In this document: piece by piece, positions 7,404 to 15,159 of the stretch
Layout: every line of letters starts with the position of its first letter
Numbering within the stretch: the stretch's first letter is position 1
Assembly: GCF_035946395.1 (NCBI RefSeq)
Contig: NZ_DASYZI010000070.1
Location: 1-23,361 of the forward strand
Direction of reading: 5' to 3'
Length of the DNA stretch: 23,361 nucleotides
Source of the DNA: Actinocrinis sp035946395
GTDB lineage: Bacteria > Actinomycetota > Actinomycetes > Streptomycetales > Catenulisporaceae
Made by a program: the position numbers and the translations under genes
The notes under the pieces: generated by a model
Seen by the model: only the letters and a program-made list of their open reading frames with translations
What the model was told of the DNA's origin: nothing
Database searches by the model: none

Positions 7404-8364
7404 GACCTTCCAGACCCGCAAGCGCCGCCAGACGACCAGCGTCGAGGCGGTGAAGGGCGTCGACCTGACGGTCGGCCAGGGCGAGATCTTCGGCTTCCTC
7501 GGCCCGAACGGGGCCGGCAAGACCACCACGCTGCGCATGCTGGCCACGCTGCTGCCCCCGGACGGCGGGCAGGCCACCGTCTTCGGCGCCGACCTGCTCA
7601 AGGACCCGGCCGCGGTGCGCGAGCGCATCGGCTACGTCGCGCAGAGCGGCGGCACGGACGTGGCGCTCACCGCGCGCGAGGAGTTGGTCGTCCAGGCGCG
7701 CTCATACGGGATCGGCAAGTCAGAGGCCGTCGAGCGGGCCAAGGCCATGATCCAGGCCTTCGACCTCACCGAGTACGCGGATCGCAAGAGCATGACGTAC
7801 TCCGGGGGGCAGCGCCGCCGGCTCGACATCGCGCTGGGCGTGATCCACCGCCCCAAGTGCCTGTTCCTCGACGAGCCGACCGTCGGCCTCGACCCGCACA
7901 GCCGCGCCGGGCTGTGGCGGGAGGTGCGCCGGCTGCGCGAGGAGGGGATGACGGTGTTCGTCACCACCCACTACCTCGAAGAGGCCGACTCGCTCTGCGA
8001 CCGCATCGCGATCATCGACCACGGCGAGATCGTGGCCGAGGGCACGCCGGAGGACCTCAAGCGGGAGATCTCCGGGGACGTGGTCATCGTCGGGCTCGGC
8101 GGCACGGTGGCGAAGGAGGGCACGACGCCGGGACAGGCCGGTACGGCGCAGAAGGCGCTGGCCGACCAGCCCTTCGTGCGCAAGGTCGAGTCGCCCTCCG
8201 AGGACTCGCTGCGCGTTTACGCCGAGAACGGCGCGACGGCCATCCCGCTGATCCTGCGCACGCTGGAGAGCGCGGGCATCGAGCCTGAACTGGTCCAGTT
8301 GCAGCGGCCGAGCCTCGACGACGTGTTCCTGACCAAGACCGGGCGCACCATCGCCCAGGGCTGA
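7378..8364 (+). CDS. ABC exporter ATP-binding protein (DrrA-like)
   Basis: A 328-residue ATPase. Walker A is GPNGAGKT (42-49), Q-loop Gln89, signature YSGGQRR (141-147) and Walker B CLFLDEP with Asp165-Glu166; the H-loop lies in VFVTTHYLEEAD. A C-terminal extension of about 90 residues after the nucleotide-binding domain ends LDDVFLTKTGR, the usual end of DrrA-type drug-resistance ATPases. The start is TTG 7378, supported by AGGAG at 6 nt spacing and by the first residues MIETRGLRKTF. Longer readings run into the glycosyltransferase tail. It works with the permease downstream to export a hydrophobic product, probably after glycosylation. Confidence 0.93.
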   Translation: MIETRGLRKTFQTRKRRQTTSVEAVKGVDLTVGQGEIFGFLGPNGAGKTTTLRMLATLLPPDGGQATVFGADLLKDPAAVRERIGYVAQSGGTDVALTAREELVVQARSYGIGKSEAVERAKAMIQAFDLTEYADRKSMTYSGGQRRRLDIALGVIHRPKCLFLDEPTVGLDPHSRAGLWREVRRLREEGMTVFVTTHYLEEADSLCDRIAIIDHGEIVAEGTPEDLKREISGDVVIVGLGGTVAKEGTTPGQAGTAQKALADQPFVRKVESPSEDSLRVYAENGATAIPLILRTLESAGIEPELVQLQRPSLDDVFLTKTGRTIAQG

Positions 8365-8397
8365 CCCGCGACCGCGACCGAGTGCGCGGCGCAACCA

Positions 8398-8413
8398 TTT
8401 CAGACCCCTGAAA
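8398..8413. other. Hairpin between ABC ATPase and permease genes
   Basis: TTTCAG-ACCC-CTGAAA forms a perfect 6-bp stem with a 4-nt loop in the 75-nt gap, followed by a second TGAAAC copy. It lies about 16 nt before the permease ribosome site (GGAG) and might adjust permease translation or protect the mRNA end. Function is inferred only. Confidence 0.35.
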
Positions 8414-8439
8414 CTGAAACTTTCAAGCGGAGAGCTCCC

Positions 8440-9204
8440 GTGAAGATCCTGCGCGACACCTGGCTGGTCTACCAGCGCCAGCTGCTGATCGTGATCCGCA
8501 CCCCGTCCTGGCTGGTCATCGGCCTGGTGCAGCCGTTCGTCTACCTGCTGCTGTTCGCCCCGCTGCTCAAGGTCGCGCTCACCCCGATGGGCGCCACCAG
8601 CTACCACGACGCGTACCGGATCTACGTGCCGGGGCTGCTCGCGGCGCTGGCCATCTTCGGCGGCCTGGCGGCCGGCTTCCCACTGCTCGGCGAGCTGCGC
8701 ATGGGCGTGATCGAACGCTTCCGGGTCACCCCGGTCAGCCGGCTGGCACTGCTGCTCGGCCGGGCGCTGCGCGAGACCACCACGCTGCTGGCGCAGGCGG
8801 TGGTGACAGTGATCATCGCCCTGATATTCGGGCTGACCGTCAATCCGGGCTACCTGCTGCTGGCGTTCATCCTGTTCACCCTCATGTCCCTGATGTCCGC
8901 GGCGATCGCGTACGCGATGACGATGGCGGTGCGCAACGACGGGGCGCTCGGGCCGCTGGTCAACACGGTCTCGCAACCGGTCGCGCTGCTGTCGGGAGTG
9001 CTGCTGCCGATCGTTCTGGCCCCGCTGTGGCTGCGTGACACCGCCCTGTGGAACCCGTTCTACTGGGCCGTGGCCGGAATGCGGGCTTTGTTCCAGGGCA
9101 ATGCGAGCGACAACACGATCTGGATCGGCCTGATCATCATGGTCGTACTGACGACCGCCGCGGTCACCTGGTCGGCCAGGCTGTTCTCCAGCCGGGTCAG
9201 CTGA
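8440..9204 (+). CDS. ABC-2 type permease (DrrB-like)
   Basis: A 254-residue membrane protein with six predicted hydrophobic segments (about 24-43, 63-83, 113-133, 138-163, 177-196 and 228-246), the ABC-2 permease layout. LGELRMGVIERFRVTPVSR (83-101) is the typical cytoplasmic loop, and NPFYWAVAGMRALFQG precedes the last membrane segment, as in DrrB-type proteins. GTG 8440 has GGAG about 8 nt upstream. It forms the membrane part of the exporter with the ATPase at 7378-8364. Confidence 0.92.
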   Translation: MKILRDTWLVYQRQLLIVIRTPSWLVIGLVQPFVYLLLFAPLLKVALTPMGATSYHDAYRIYVPGLLAALAIFGGLAAGFPLLGELRMGVIERFRVTPVSRLALLLGRALRETTTLLAQAVVTVIIALIFGLTVNPGYLLLAFILFTLMSLMSAAIAYAMTMAVRNDGALGPLVNTVSQPVALLSGVLLPIVLAPLWLRDTALWNPFYWAVAGMRALFQGNASDNTIWIGLIIMVVLTTAAVTWSARLFSSRVS

Positions 9205-9224
9205 GCGGCGCCGGACAACGCAAA

Positions 9225-9256
9225 GGCCCAGCGCTGCGTCCGTGCAGCGCTCGGCC
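9225..9256. terminator. Strong hairpin between convergent genes (bidirectional terminator)
   Basis: GGCC-C-AGCGCTGC, loop GTCCGT, then GCAGCGCT-C-GGCC make a 12-bp stem with a single internal C/C mismatch. It lies between the permease stop (9204) and the stop of the convergent hydrolase (9275). AAA at 9222-9224 gives a short U run on the minus transcript only. Confidence 0.65.
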
Positions 9257-9274
9257 GGGTATGCCAGGTATCGG

Positions 9275-10207
9275 CTACGCGAGGCCGGCGGCCAGGCGCG
9301 CGGCGGCGTAGTCGATGGCCTCACGGCCGAGGGTGAACGCGCCGAACATGGCGAAGAACCCGTGCGCCATGCCGTCGTAGCGCCGCAGCTCGACCGCGAC
9401 CCCTGATTCACTCAGCCGCCGCGCGTACGCCTCGCCCTGGTCGCGCAGCGGATCGTACTCGGCGGTGATCACGGTGGCGTCCGGCAGCCCGGCCAGGCTC
9501 TCGGCCCGCAGCGGGGAAGCCAGCGCACTGAGACCATCCTTCTCCTCGGCCAGGTAGTGGCCCCAGTACCACTGCACCGAGAAGCGGTTGAACAGCAGCG
9601 GGTCCTCGTGGGCGCGCAGCGCCTGCGGATCCCAGGCGCAATCGGTGTTCGGATACACCAGCAGCTGGTGGCGCAGCGCCGGGCCGCCCCCGTCCCGGGC
9701 CAGCAGGCTGACCGCGGCCGCGAGGTTCCCGCCGGCGCTGTCGCCGCCCACGGCCAGCCGGTCCGGGTCGATGCCCAGCTGCGCCGCGTGCCCGGCCACC
9801 CACGCCACGCCCGCACGGCAGTCCTCGACCGCCGCGGGGAACGGATTCTCCGGGGCCAGCCGGTACTCGACCGACACCGTCACGCAGCCCGACGCGTTGG
9901 TCAGCGCCCGGCAGATCGCGTCGCAGGTCTCAAGGTTGCCCAGCGTCCAGCCGCCACCGAAGAAGTACACCAGCGCGGGCCGTCCACGACCATGATCGGG
10001 TTCGTATATCCGGATACGCAGCCTGCCGCCGGGGCCGGGGATCGTCCGGTCGGCCACCGCCGCCACCGGCTCCCCGGTGCCGCTGGCGGCCTGGATGTCG
10101 GCCAGGTCCGCGGCGCGGGCCTCGGCCAACGAGAGGGTGTACAGGGGCGCGGTGCCCTCGCGCGCCTTCCGAGCGCGCATGGCCTCGACTTCCGGGTGCA
10201 GCGGCAT
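9275..10207 (-). CDS. HSL-family alpha/beta hydrolase (esterase/lipase-like)
   Basis: A 310-residue protein of the hormone-sensitive-lipase family. The nucleophile motif GDSAGG gives Ser157. The acid is probably Asp252 (AEYDPLRDQG) and the base His282 (DGMAHGFF). The oxyanion motif, normally HGGGW, reads FGGGW with Phe83 in place of His. The glycines that form the hole are retained, so activity is likely but not assured. It could hydrolyse an ester or lactone, release a chain, or remove a protecting group. ATG 10207 shares one base with the methyltransferase stop (TGATG), so the two are translated together. Confidence 0.88.
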   Translation of the reverse strand: MPLHPEVEAMRARKAREGTAPLYTLSLAEARAADLADIQAASGTGEPVAAVADRTIPGPGGRLRIRIYEPDHGRGRPALVYFFGGGWTLGNLETCDAICRALTNASGCVTVSVEYRLAPENPFPAAVEDCRAGVAWVAGHAAQLGIDPDRLAVGGDSAGGNLAAAVSLLARDGGGPALRHQLLVYPNTDCAWDPQALRAHEDPLLFNRFSVQWYWGHYLAEEKDGLSALASPLRAESLAGLPDATVITAEYDPLRDQGEAYARRLSESGVAVELRRYDGMAHGFFAMFGAFTLGREAIDYAAARLAAGLA

Positions 10208-10989
10208 CAGGCGTTCACCTCGACGTAGATGGTCTCGTCATTGCGGAACGTGGTGTCCAGATCGGCCACATCCTGCCGCGAACCCTCGCGGAACGCGCAC
10301 TCGCGCAGTGCGCCAGGGGCGAATCCGGCCTCTGACACCGCGTGCCGCAGTTCGTCGAGGTCGTAGATCCAGCGGTGGCCGTAGAAGTAGAAGATCTGGT
10401 TGAGCATGAAGGCCCTGCGCTCCGGCATCGGCGGGCCGACCCGCATCATCCTCAGCCGCCTGCGGTGCCTGGCGAAGAACCCGCCGCGGACCTCCTGGGC
10501 GCGGTAGCCCTCCACGTATCCGGCCAGGTCCGGGGTGGTGACGCGCAGCAGGCCGCCGGGGGCGAGGATCCGGCGTGCCTCGGCCAGCCAGCGGATCGCG
10601 ACCGGCAGCGGGACGTGCTCGATCAGGTGCTCGGCGTACACCCAGTCCACGGAGCCGTCGTCGAAGGGCAGCGGATCGCCGATGTCCAGCTGGGTGAACA
10701 GGCTCCCGCCGTCGACCCGGTAGATCCGTCCGGGTTCGGTCGTCTCGTCCCCGGTGTGCAGCGGTGCCAGATCGGTCCCGAGACCGGAAGGGTGCTCGGT
10801 GCGGAACGCGGCGAACTCGATCCCGGTGACGCCGAGCGCGGCGAGCTGCTCCCGGGTGCGCGGCCACGGCCCGTCCACCGCCTTGAGCGAGTCGCAGCGC
10901 GCCAGCCCCTCGCTGAATCCGTCCAGCGCGCCGGCGAGCGTATCAGGATCCTCCCAGTCCCAACCAGGGAATTCGAGCTCTGGCGCCAT
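10207..10989 (-). CDS. Class I SAM methyltransferase-like protein with degenerate motif I
   Basis: A 260-residue protein. The second half of a methyltransferase domain is clear: LDIGDPLPFDDGSVDWVYAE (101-120), HLIEHVP (121-127) and ARRILAPGGLLRVTTPDL (138-155). This resembles COG4627-like predicted methyltransferases. The Gly-rich SAM-binding motif I that should lie 40-60 residues earlier is not visible; the region reads GIEFAAFRTEHPSGLGTDLAP. Either motif I is extremely diverged or the protein is a non-canonical relative. ATG 10989 has AGGAG 8 nt upstream, and the longer reading to 11076 is an Arg-rich non-coding extension. It is the first gene of the two-gene leftward unit with the hydrolase. 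Confidence 0.72.
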   Translation of the reverse strand: MAPELEFPGWDWEDPDTLAGALDGFSEGLARCDSLKAVDGPWPRTREQLAALGVTGIEFAAFRTEHPSGLGTDLAPLHTGDETTEPGRIYRVDGGSLFTQLDIGDPLPFDDGSVDWVYAEHLIEHVPLPVAIRWLAEARRILAPGGLLRVTTPDLAGYVEGYRAQEVRGGFFARHRRRLRMMRVGPPMPERRAFMLNQIFYFYGHRWIYDLDELRHAVSEAGFAPGALRECAFREGSRQDVADLDTTFRNDETIYVEVNA

Positions 10990-11205
10990 CGATGATCTCC
11001 TTCTCAGAATTCGCACACGCCCGCGAAATTTTCGTGGCCGTCCGCGCAACCTAAACCACCATCGGAAGTTCATCACGTGCCGCGAAACCTATTGCCATTC
11101 AGGTGAAGCCGCAGGGCAACCGATGGCCGGTCCTCCGGATTGGTCCAGACCCTTTTCCAAATTGGTCTGGACCGCAAGCGGAACCCTTGACCGGAAGCAA
11201 CGGAT
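10990..11205. promoter_or_regulatory. Divergent promoter region between methyltransferase and acyl-AMP ligase
   Basis: A 216-bp gap, clearly lower in GC than the genes around it (for example GAAATTTTCG near 11026). It should hold promoters for both directions. On the minus strand a -10-like TAGGTT occurs near 11049-11054. On the plus side a tandem pair of operator-like boxes (11139-11176) precedes the ligase start. GGAAG at 11193-11197 is the ribosome site for GTG 11206. Confidence 0.6.
11139..11176. promoter_or_regulatory. Tandem DasR/GntR-type operator-like boxes
   Basis: ATTGGTCCAGACCCTT (11139-11154) and ATTGGTCTGGACCGCA (11161-11176) are two copies 22 bp apart, about two helical turns. 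Their cores GGTCCAGACC and GGTCTGGACC are exact reverse complements. Each agrees with about 12 of 16 positions of the DasR-element consensus. The pair resembles the repeated operators described for Streptomyces chitinase promoters. Regulator identity is inferred. Confidence 0.5.
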
Positions 11206-12783
11206 GTGACAGCGTCTGCCTCGCGTGACGGTATCACTGCACATCAACCCAATGCCCTTAGTCGTCCGATATCCGGGGTTCTGTTGACTGCTGCTTCCGA
11301 CCGCCCCACCGTCCTCGGCCCGGCGCCCGGTTGGGTCGATTCCGTGCTGTTGGCCGGCGGCGAAAACGAGCCCGCACTCCACTTGGCCGAGCGCATCGAC
11401 CGCGGCGCGCTGCGCGCGCTGGTCGCGCGACAGGAGCAGGCCCTGGCCGACGCGGGCCTGACCGCCGGCGGGACCGCGACACTGCTGCTGCCGCCCTCGC
11501 TCGGGTTCGTCTCCGCACTGCTGGCCGCCTGGCGGATCGGCGCGCAGGTCAGCCTGCTGGACCACCGGCTGACCCAGGCCGAGGTGGACCGCGCGCTCGA
11601 ACGGCTCGCTCCGCAGGTCCTGGTCGAGGCGGCCGCCCCGGCGAGCACCGCGCTGCGCGGCTTCGCCGCGGTCGAGACGCGGGCCGTGGCCCGGCCGGCC
11701 GGTACCGGCGCGCAGACGCCGCACGCGCTGATCCAGCTGAGCTCCGGTTCGACCGGGCCGTCCAAGGTGATCGCGCGCACGGCCGACGACCTCTCGTTCG
11801 AGCTCGACCGCTACGCCGCGCTGCCCGAGTTCCCGCGCCGCGGCCATCGCATCGTGCTGCTCTCCTCGGTGGTGCACGTCCTCGGCCTGGTCGGCGGGCT
11901 GCTCCAGGCGCTGCACGCGGGCTGCGAACTGGTGCTGCCCGAGCGGCTGACCGCCGCCGGGATCCTCGCCGCGATCGGCGCCGGGGACGCGCCGACGACC
12001 GTGATCGGCGTGCCCTTCCATGCCGAACTGCTGGCCGGGGCGAACGATCCGCCGGCGCTGCCGTCGTTCGTCCGGATGGTCGTCGCGGGCGAGCTGACCC
12101 GGCCCGGGCTGCCCGAGGCCTTCGACGCCCGCTACGGCGTCCCGCTCGGCTCGATGTACGGCATGACAGAGCTCGGAGTCATCGCCACCGACCTGACCGG
12201 GACGCTGCGCCCCGAGCTCACCCCGACCGACGGCCTGGAGCTGCGCGAGCAGGACGGCGAGCTGCACATCCGGATGCCCGAACCGCCGTACCTCGGCCTG
12301 ATGGACGCGGCGCGCTGGTCGGACGGCTGGCTGCACACCCGGGACGCCGCGCGGCTGGACCCGGGCACCGGGCGTGTCACGATCCTGGGACGGCGCGATT
12401 CGCAGGTCTCGATCGGCGGGCTCAAGGTCGACCTGACGGAGGTCGAGCAGACCCTCGGCACTCTGCCCGGCGTGACCGGGGCGGTCATCGTCTTCGACGC
12501 CGGGGCGATCGAGGCGTACGTGACGCTCGACGGGGCCACCGGCGACGACGTGCGCGCCGACCTGGCCAAGCAGGTCGCCTCGTTCAAGATGCCGCGCCAT
12601 ATCCGGGTCCTGCCGGAGCTGCCGCGCACGTCCACCGGCAAGGTGCTGCGGGACGCGGCGGCGCTTCGCAAGGCCGCCGAGCGTGCGGCGGCGGGCGCGC
12701 AGGGCGCTGGACCGCAGCCCACTGAGACCGGGCCGACCGGAGCCGGGCATAACGGGACCAATCAGGCGGTGTCGGCGACTTGA
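11206..12783 (+). CDS. Acyl-AMP/acyl-CoA ligase 1
   Basis: A 525-residue adenylate-forming enzyme (ANL superfamily) that activates a carboxylate with ATP and passes it to CoA or a carrier protein. Core motifs: A3 LIQLSSGSTGPSKVI (176-189 region), A5 GSMYGMTELG (315-324), A7 DGWLHTRD (373-380), A8 ILGRRDSQVSIGGLKVDLTE (393-412) and the catalytic lysine Lys479 in RTSTGKVLR. The last ~35 residues are a Gly/Ala/Thr-rich tail. GTG 11206 follows GGAAG at 8 nt; the first ~25 residues are poorly conserved, so a later start is possible. The 3' end overlaps the convergent PPTase gene by 22 bp. The substrate is not readable from the sequence. Confidence 0.9.
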   Translation: MTASASRDGITAHQPNALSRPISGVLLTAASDRPTVLGPAPGWVDSVLLAGGENEPALHLAERIDRGALRALVARQEQALADAGLTAGGTATLLLPPSLGFVSALLAAWRIGAQVSLLDHRLTQAEVDRALERLAPQVLVEAAAPASTALRGFAAVETRAVARPAGTGAQTPHALIQLSSGSTGPSKVIARTADDLSFELDRYAALPEFPRRGHRIVLLSSVVHVLGLVGGLLQALHAGCELVLPERLTAAGILAAIGAGDAPTTVIGVPFHAELLAGANDPPALPSFVRMVVAGELTRPGLPEAFDARYGVPLGSMYGMTELGVIATDLTGTLRPELTPTDGLELREQDGELHIRMPEPPYLGLMDAARWSDGWLHTRDAARLDPGTGRVTILGRRDSQVSIGGLKVDLTEVEQTLGTLPGVTGAVIVFDAGAIEAYVTLDGATGDDVRADLAKQVASFKMPRHIRVLPELPRTSTGKVLRDAAALRKAAERAAAGAQGAGPQPTETGPTGAGHNGTNQAVSAT

Positions 12784-13475
12784 CCCCGCTGCCCGCCCCG
12801 TCCATGCGCGCCGTCCAGGTCCGCCGGGCCGGTGCGCACGATCGCGCCGACGGCGTTCGCACCCTGAGCCGCCGCCGCGAACACCACGCCGTCGGCGAAC
12901 CCAGCGGCCACCGCGAGTCGCGCATCGCCGGGAACCGGGCCGAGCCAGGCCACCCCCCGCTCTCCCATCAGGTCTCTGCCACTTGGCGGCCAGCTCTCCG
13001 GCAGCCATACTGCACGCGAGAGCCCCGCACCACCGGCCAGACCCAGGCCGCGGGCCTTGCCGAGCGCCTCCTTCTGCGTCCACAGCCACAGGAAGGCGAC
13101 GATCCGCTCGTCCGGTTCGCGGCGCTCGATCCACTCCGCCTCGGCGGCGCGCAGCCAGCGCCGGGCCAGGTTCCGCACCGGGATCCGGCGCACGGCCTCG
13201 ACGTCCACGCCGACCGGGAAGTCCGTGCTGGCGGCTGCGGCGAGGACGCCGCGGCCGTGACTCACGCTGACGTGGACCGCGGCGCCGCGCACGACGGGCC
13301 GGCCGTCCGCCTCGTGGCCGAGCCGCAGCCGTCCGGGAGGCGGCGGCGCCAGCCCGGCGGCCAGGCCGAGCACCAGTTCGGCAGACCGCGCGCGCTCGTC
13401 CCCGGCGGCGCGGCCGATCCGGACCTCCACTAGCGGCGTCCCGCCGGCCACCGCAGCAACCGAGAGCTTCGACAC
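12762..13475 (-). CDS. Sfp-type 4'-phosphopantetheinyl transferase 2
   Basis: A 237-residue PPTase with SVSHG (70-74), Mg-binding GVDVE (89-93) and WTQKEALGKARGLGL (132-146), of normal family length. It probably activates the adjacent ACP pair. GTG 13475 is chosen because it leaves the divergent ACP gene intact. Its only ribosome-like AGGAG is just 1 nt away, so the start is uncertain: ATG 13520 would overlap the ACP gene, and GTG 13451 has no ribosome site. The gene converges with and overlaps acyl-AMP ligase 1. Confidence 0.87.
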   Translation of the reverse strand: MSKLSVAAVAGGTPLVEVRIGRAAGDERARSAELVLGLAAGLAPPPPGRLRLGHEADGRPVVRGAAVHVSVSHGRGVLAAAASTDFPVGVDVEAVRRIPVRNLARRWLRAAEAEWIERREPDERIVAFLWLWTQKEALGKARGLGLAGGAGLSRAVWLPESWPPSGRDLMGERGVAWLGPVPGDARLAVAAGFADGVVFAAAAQGANAVGAIVRTGPADLDGAHGRGGQRGQVADTA

Positions 13476-13476
13476 G

Positions 13477-13486
13477 CTCCTAGGAG
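13477..13486. promoter_or_regulatory. Palindromic bidirectional Shine-Dalgarno CTCCTAGGAG
   Basis: This perfect 10-bp palindrome sits in the 16-nt gap between two divergent starts. It presents AGGAG on both strands: 5 nt from the ACP ATG (13492), a good distance, and 1 nt from the PPTase GTG (13475), a poor one. No room remains for promoters, so each gene's promoter must lie inside the other gene. Confidence 0.6.
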
Positions 13487-13491
13487 AACAG

Positions 13492-13761
13492 ATGCGCGAC
13501 CAGATCCGCGACTTCATCATCGCCGCGCTGCGCGAGATGAACTACGACGTCTCCGACGTCACCGGGCAGACCGTGCTCGGACCGGCCGGGCTCGACCTCG
13601 AGTCGCTCGCCCTGGCGGATCTCGCCGTGCAGGTCGAGGAGGAGTACGGGGTCAAGTTCGAGCTCGACGACATGGAGAGCACGGCCCTGATGACCATCGA
13701 CGAGTTCACCGCCGAGGTGGACTCGCGGATGAACGGCACGGCCGTCGGCAGCGCGCTGTGA
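13492..13761 (+). CDS. Acyl carrier protein A of tandem pair
   Basis: An 89-residue ACP. GLDLESLALADLAVQVEEEY (33-52) contains the probable phosphopantetheine serine Ser38, and the acidic helix II and FELDDMESTALMTIDEFTAEV tail fit the fold. ATG 13492 has AGGAG at 5 nt. Its stop overlaps the GTG of the second ACP (GTGA), so the pair is made in a coupled ratio. Tandem discrete ACPs are typical of aryl-polyene and related type II systems. Confidence 0.92.
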   Translation: MRDQIRDFIIAALREMNYDVSDVTGQTVLGPAGLDLESLALADLAVQVEEEYGVKFELDDMESTALMTIDEFTAEVDSRMNGTAVGSAL

Positions 13762-14039
13762 CGGAGCTGCCCGTGACCCGGCAGGCCGGCGCGCCCGGCG
13801 CGGCGCTGGACCGCACGACCGTGATCGGGATGCTCGCCGCGTTCGGCGACCGGGCCCCCGAGGCGGTCGACGACGTGGTCGGCTCGCTGGAGCTCACCTG
13901 GCTTATCGCAGAGGTCGAACAGCAATACTCGGTGGTGCTCGACCTGACCGACGAGCAGTTGGCGGGGATCCGCACCGTCGAGGACGCCGTGACCGTACTG
14001 GGGGCCGTGTTAGGCGAGGCGAAGCCGGAAGCGTACTGA
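13758..14039 (+). CDS. Acyl carrier protein B of tandem pair
   Basis: A 93-residue ACP. VVGSLELTWLIAEVEQQYSV gives the likely phosphopantetheine serine Ser43, with Gly in place of the usual Asp before it. The C-terminal LTDEQLAGIRTVEDAVTVL is standard. It has a ~15-residue N-terminal extension. GTG 13758 overlaps the stop of ACP A, and ketosynthase 1 starts one base after its stop. Confidence 0.88.
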   Translation: MTELPVTRQAGAPGAALDRTTVIGMLAAFGDRAPEAVDDVVGSLELTWLIAEVEQQYSVVLDLTDEQLAGIRTVEDAVTVLGAVLGEAKPEAY

Positions 14040-14040
14040 C

Positions 14041-15159
14041 GTGACCGAGACAGGGGGGTCTGTCGCGCCGGTCGCCGTCACCGGGCTCGGCGCCGTATCC
14101 GCCTTCGGGAGGGGCACCCGGCCGCTGGCCGAGGCGGTCGCCGCGGGACGGCCGGGATTCGCGCCGGTCTCACGGTTCGATGTCACCCGCCGGGCGACGG
14201 TGCACGCCGCGGCGCTGCCGGGAGATCCGCGGCTGGCCGACGAGCTGATCTCAGTGATCGAGGACGCCTGTCGGCAGTCCGGTCTGCGACCGCGGGACGC
14301 TGCCGACGTGCCGCTGCTGCTGGGTCTGCACGCCGATCCGCAGACGGCGCCGGTCGCCGCGCGGGTCGCGCAGGGGATTTCGCAACGCTGCGGCCTGGCC
14401 GGCATCACCCGGACCTACACCTGCGCCTGCGTCGCGGGAAGCACCGCGGTCGCGCACGCCGCCTCGCTGATCGGGTCCGGGGCCGCCGAGCGCGTGGTGG
14501 TCGCGGCGGGTTACCTGGTCGAGCCGGACATGTTCGCGGTCTTCGACGCCGGTCGAGCGCTGACACGCGGCGGCCGGCCGCGGCCGTTCAGTCGGGGCCG
14601 CGACGGACTGCTGCTCGGCGACGCCGTGGTCGCCGTCGTGCTCGAATCCACCGCGAGCGCACGCAAGCGGGACGCGGACGTCCTGGCCACGGTGGCCGGC
14701 TGGGGACGCTCCGGGGACGCTTATCACGTCTGCCGGCCGATCCCGGACGGCTCCGGACTGGCCCGCGCGATCGAGGACGCGCTCGGCCGCGCCGGAGTCG
14801 GACCAGCGCAGGTCGGCTACGTGAACGCGAACGCGAGCGGGTCGCAGCTGGGCGACGGCGCGGAGGCGGCCGCGCTGCGGCGGGTCTTCGGCGACGGACC
14901 CGGCCTGCCTGCGGTGAGCTCGACAAAGTCAGTGCACGGTCACGCCCTGGAGGCCTCGGCGCTGCTGGAGTTCGCGGTCACCGTACTCGCGCTGCGTGAC
15001 AGGATTCTGCCGGTCAATGCCGGGTACTTGGGCCCAGATGAGGACTGCCGGCTCGATCTGGTGTTGGACGGGCCGCGCCCGGCGGACACCGGCTACGCGC
15101 TGAGCGTCAACTCGGCCTTCGGAGGCGCCAACACGGCGCTGTTGGTGGGTGCGGCGTGA
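14041..15159 (+). CDS. Ketosynthase 1 (KAS I/II fold) with His-to-Asn change in the catalytic triad
   Basis: A 372-residue KAS I/II-fold protein, shorter than the usual ~410. The nucleophile region TYTCACVAGS keeps Cys130. The first catalytic His, in NAHGTGT of active enzymes, is Asn264 in VNANASGSQLGD. The second His is kept as His301 in SVHGHALEAS, with Lys296 before it. It ends with the usual NSAFGGANTALLVG. It is not a classical chain-length factor, which loses the Cys. Possible roles are acyltransfer or non-decarboxylating condensation, or a structural partner for ketosynthase 2. GTG 14041 has GGAAG upstream. The stop overlaps the next GTG (GTGA). Confidence 0.85.
   Translation: MTETGGSVAPVAVTGLGAVSAFGRGTRPLAEAVAAGRPGFAPVSRFDVTRRATVHAAALPGDPRLADELISVIEDACRQSGLRPRDAADVPLLLGLHADPQTAPVAARVAQGISQRCGLAGITRTYTCACVAGSTAVAHAASLIGSGAAERVVVAAGYLVEPDMFAVFDAGRALTRGGRPRPFSRGRDGLLLGDAVVAVVLESTASARKRDADVLATVAGWGRSGDAYHVCRPIPDGSGLARAIEDALGRAGVGPAQVGYVNANASGSQLGDGAEAAALRRVFGDGPGLPAVSSTKSVHGHALEASALLEFAVTVLALRDRILPVNAGYLGPDEDCRLDLVLDGPRPADTGYALSVNSAFGGANTALLVGAA

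Noticed and set aside
7720..9411. 563-codon minus-strand frame across the ABC exporter genes
   Set aside because: Antisense to Walker A/B, signature and membrane segments that are clearly coding. The composition (Gln/Arg/Asp) is that of a shadow.
12762..12783. Frameshift or annotation conflict at the ligase/PPTase junction
   Set aside because: The two convergent genes simply overlap by 22 bp at their 3' ends; both frames are intact.
11089..13134. Long minus-strand reading frame (681 codons) across acyl-AMP ligase 1
   Set aside because: It is antisense to a gene with complete ANL motifs, shows no recognisable domain and is dominated by Arg/Gly/Gln. Such shadows are expected at this GC content.
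14041..15159. Chain-length factor (KS-beta)
   Set aside because: Chain-length factors replace the active-site Cys, usually with Gln. Here the Cys is present and a His is changed instead.
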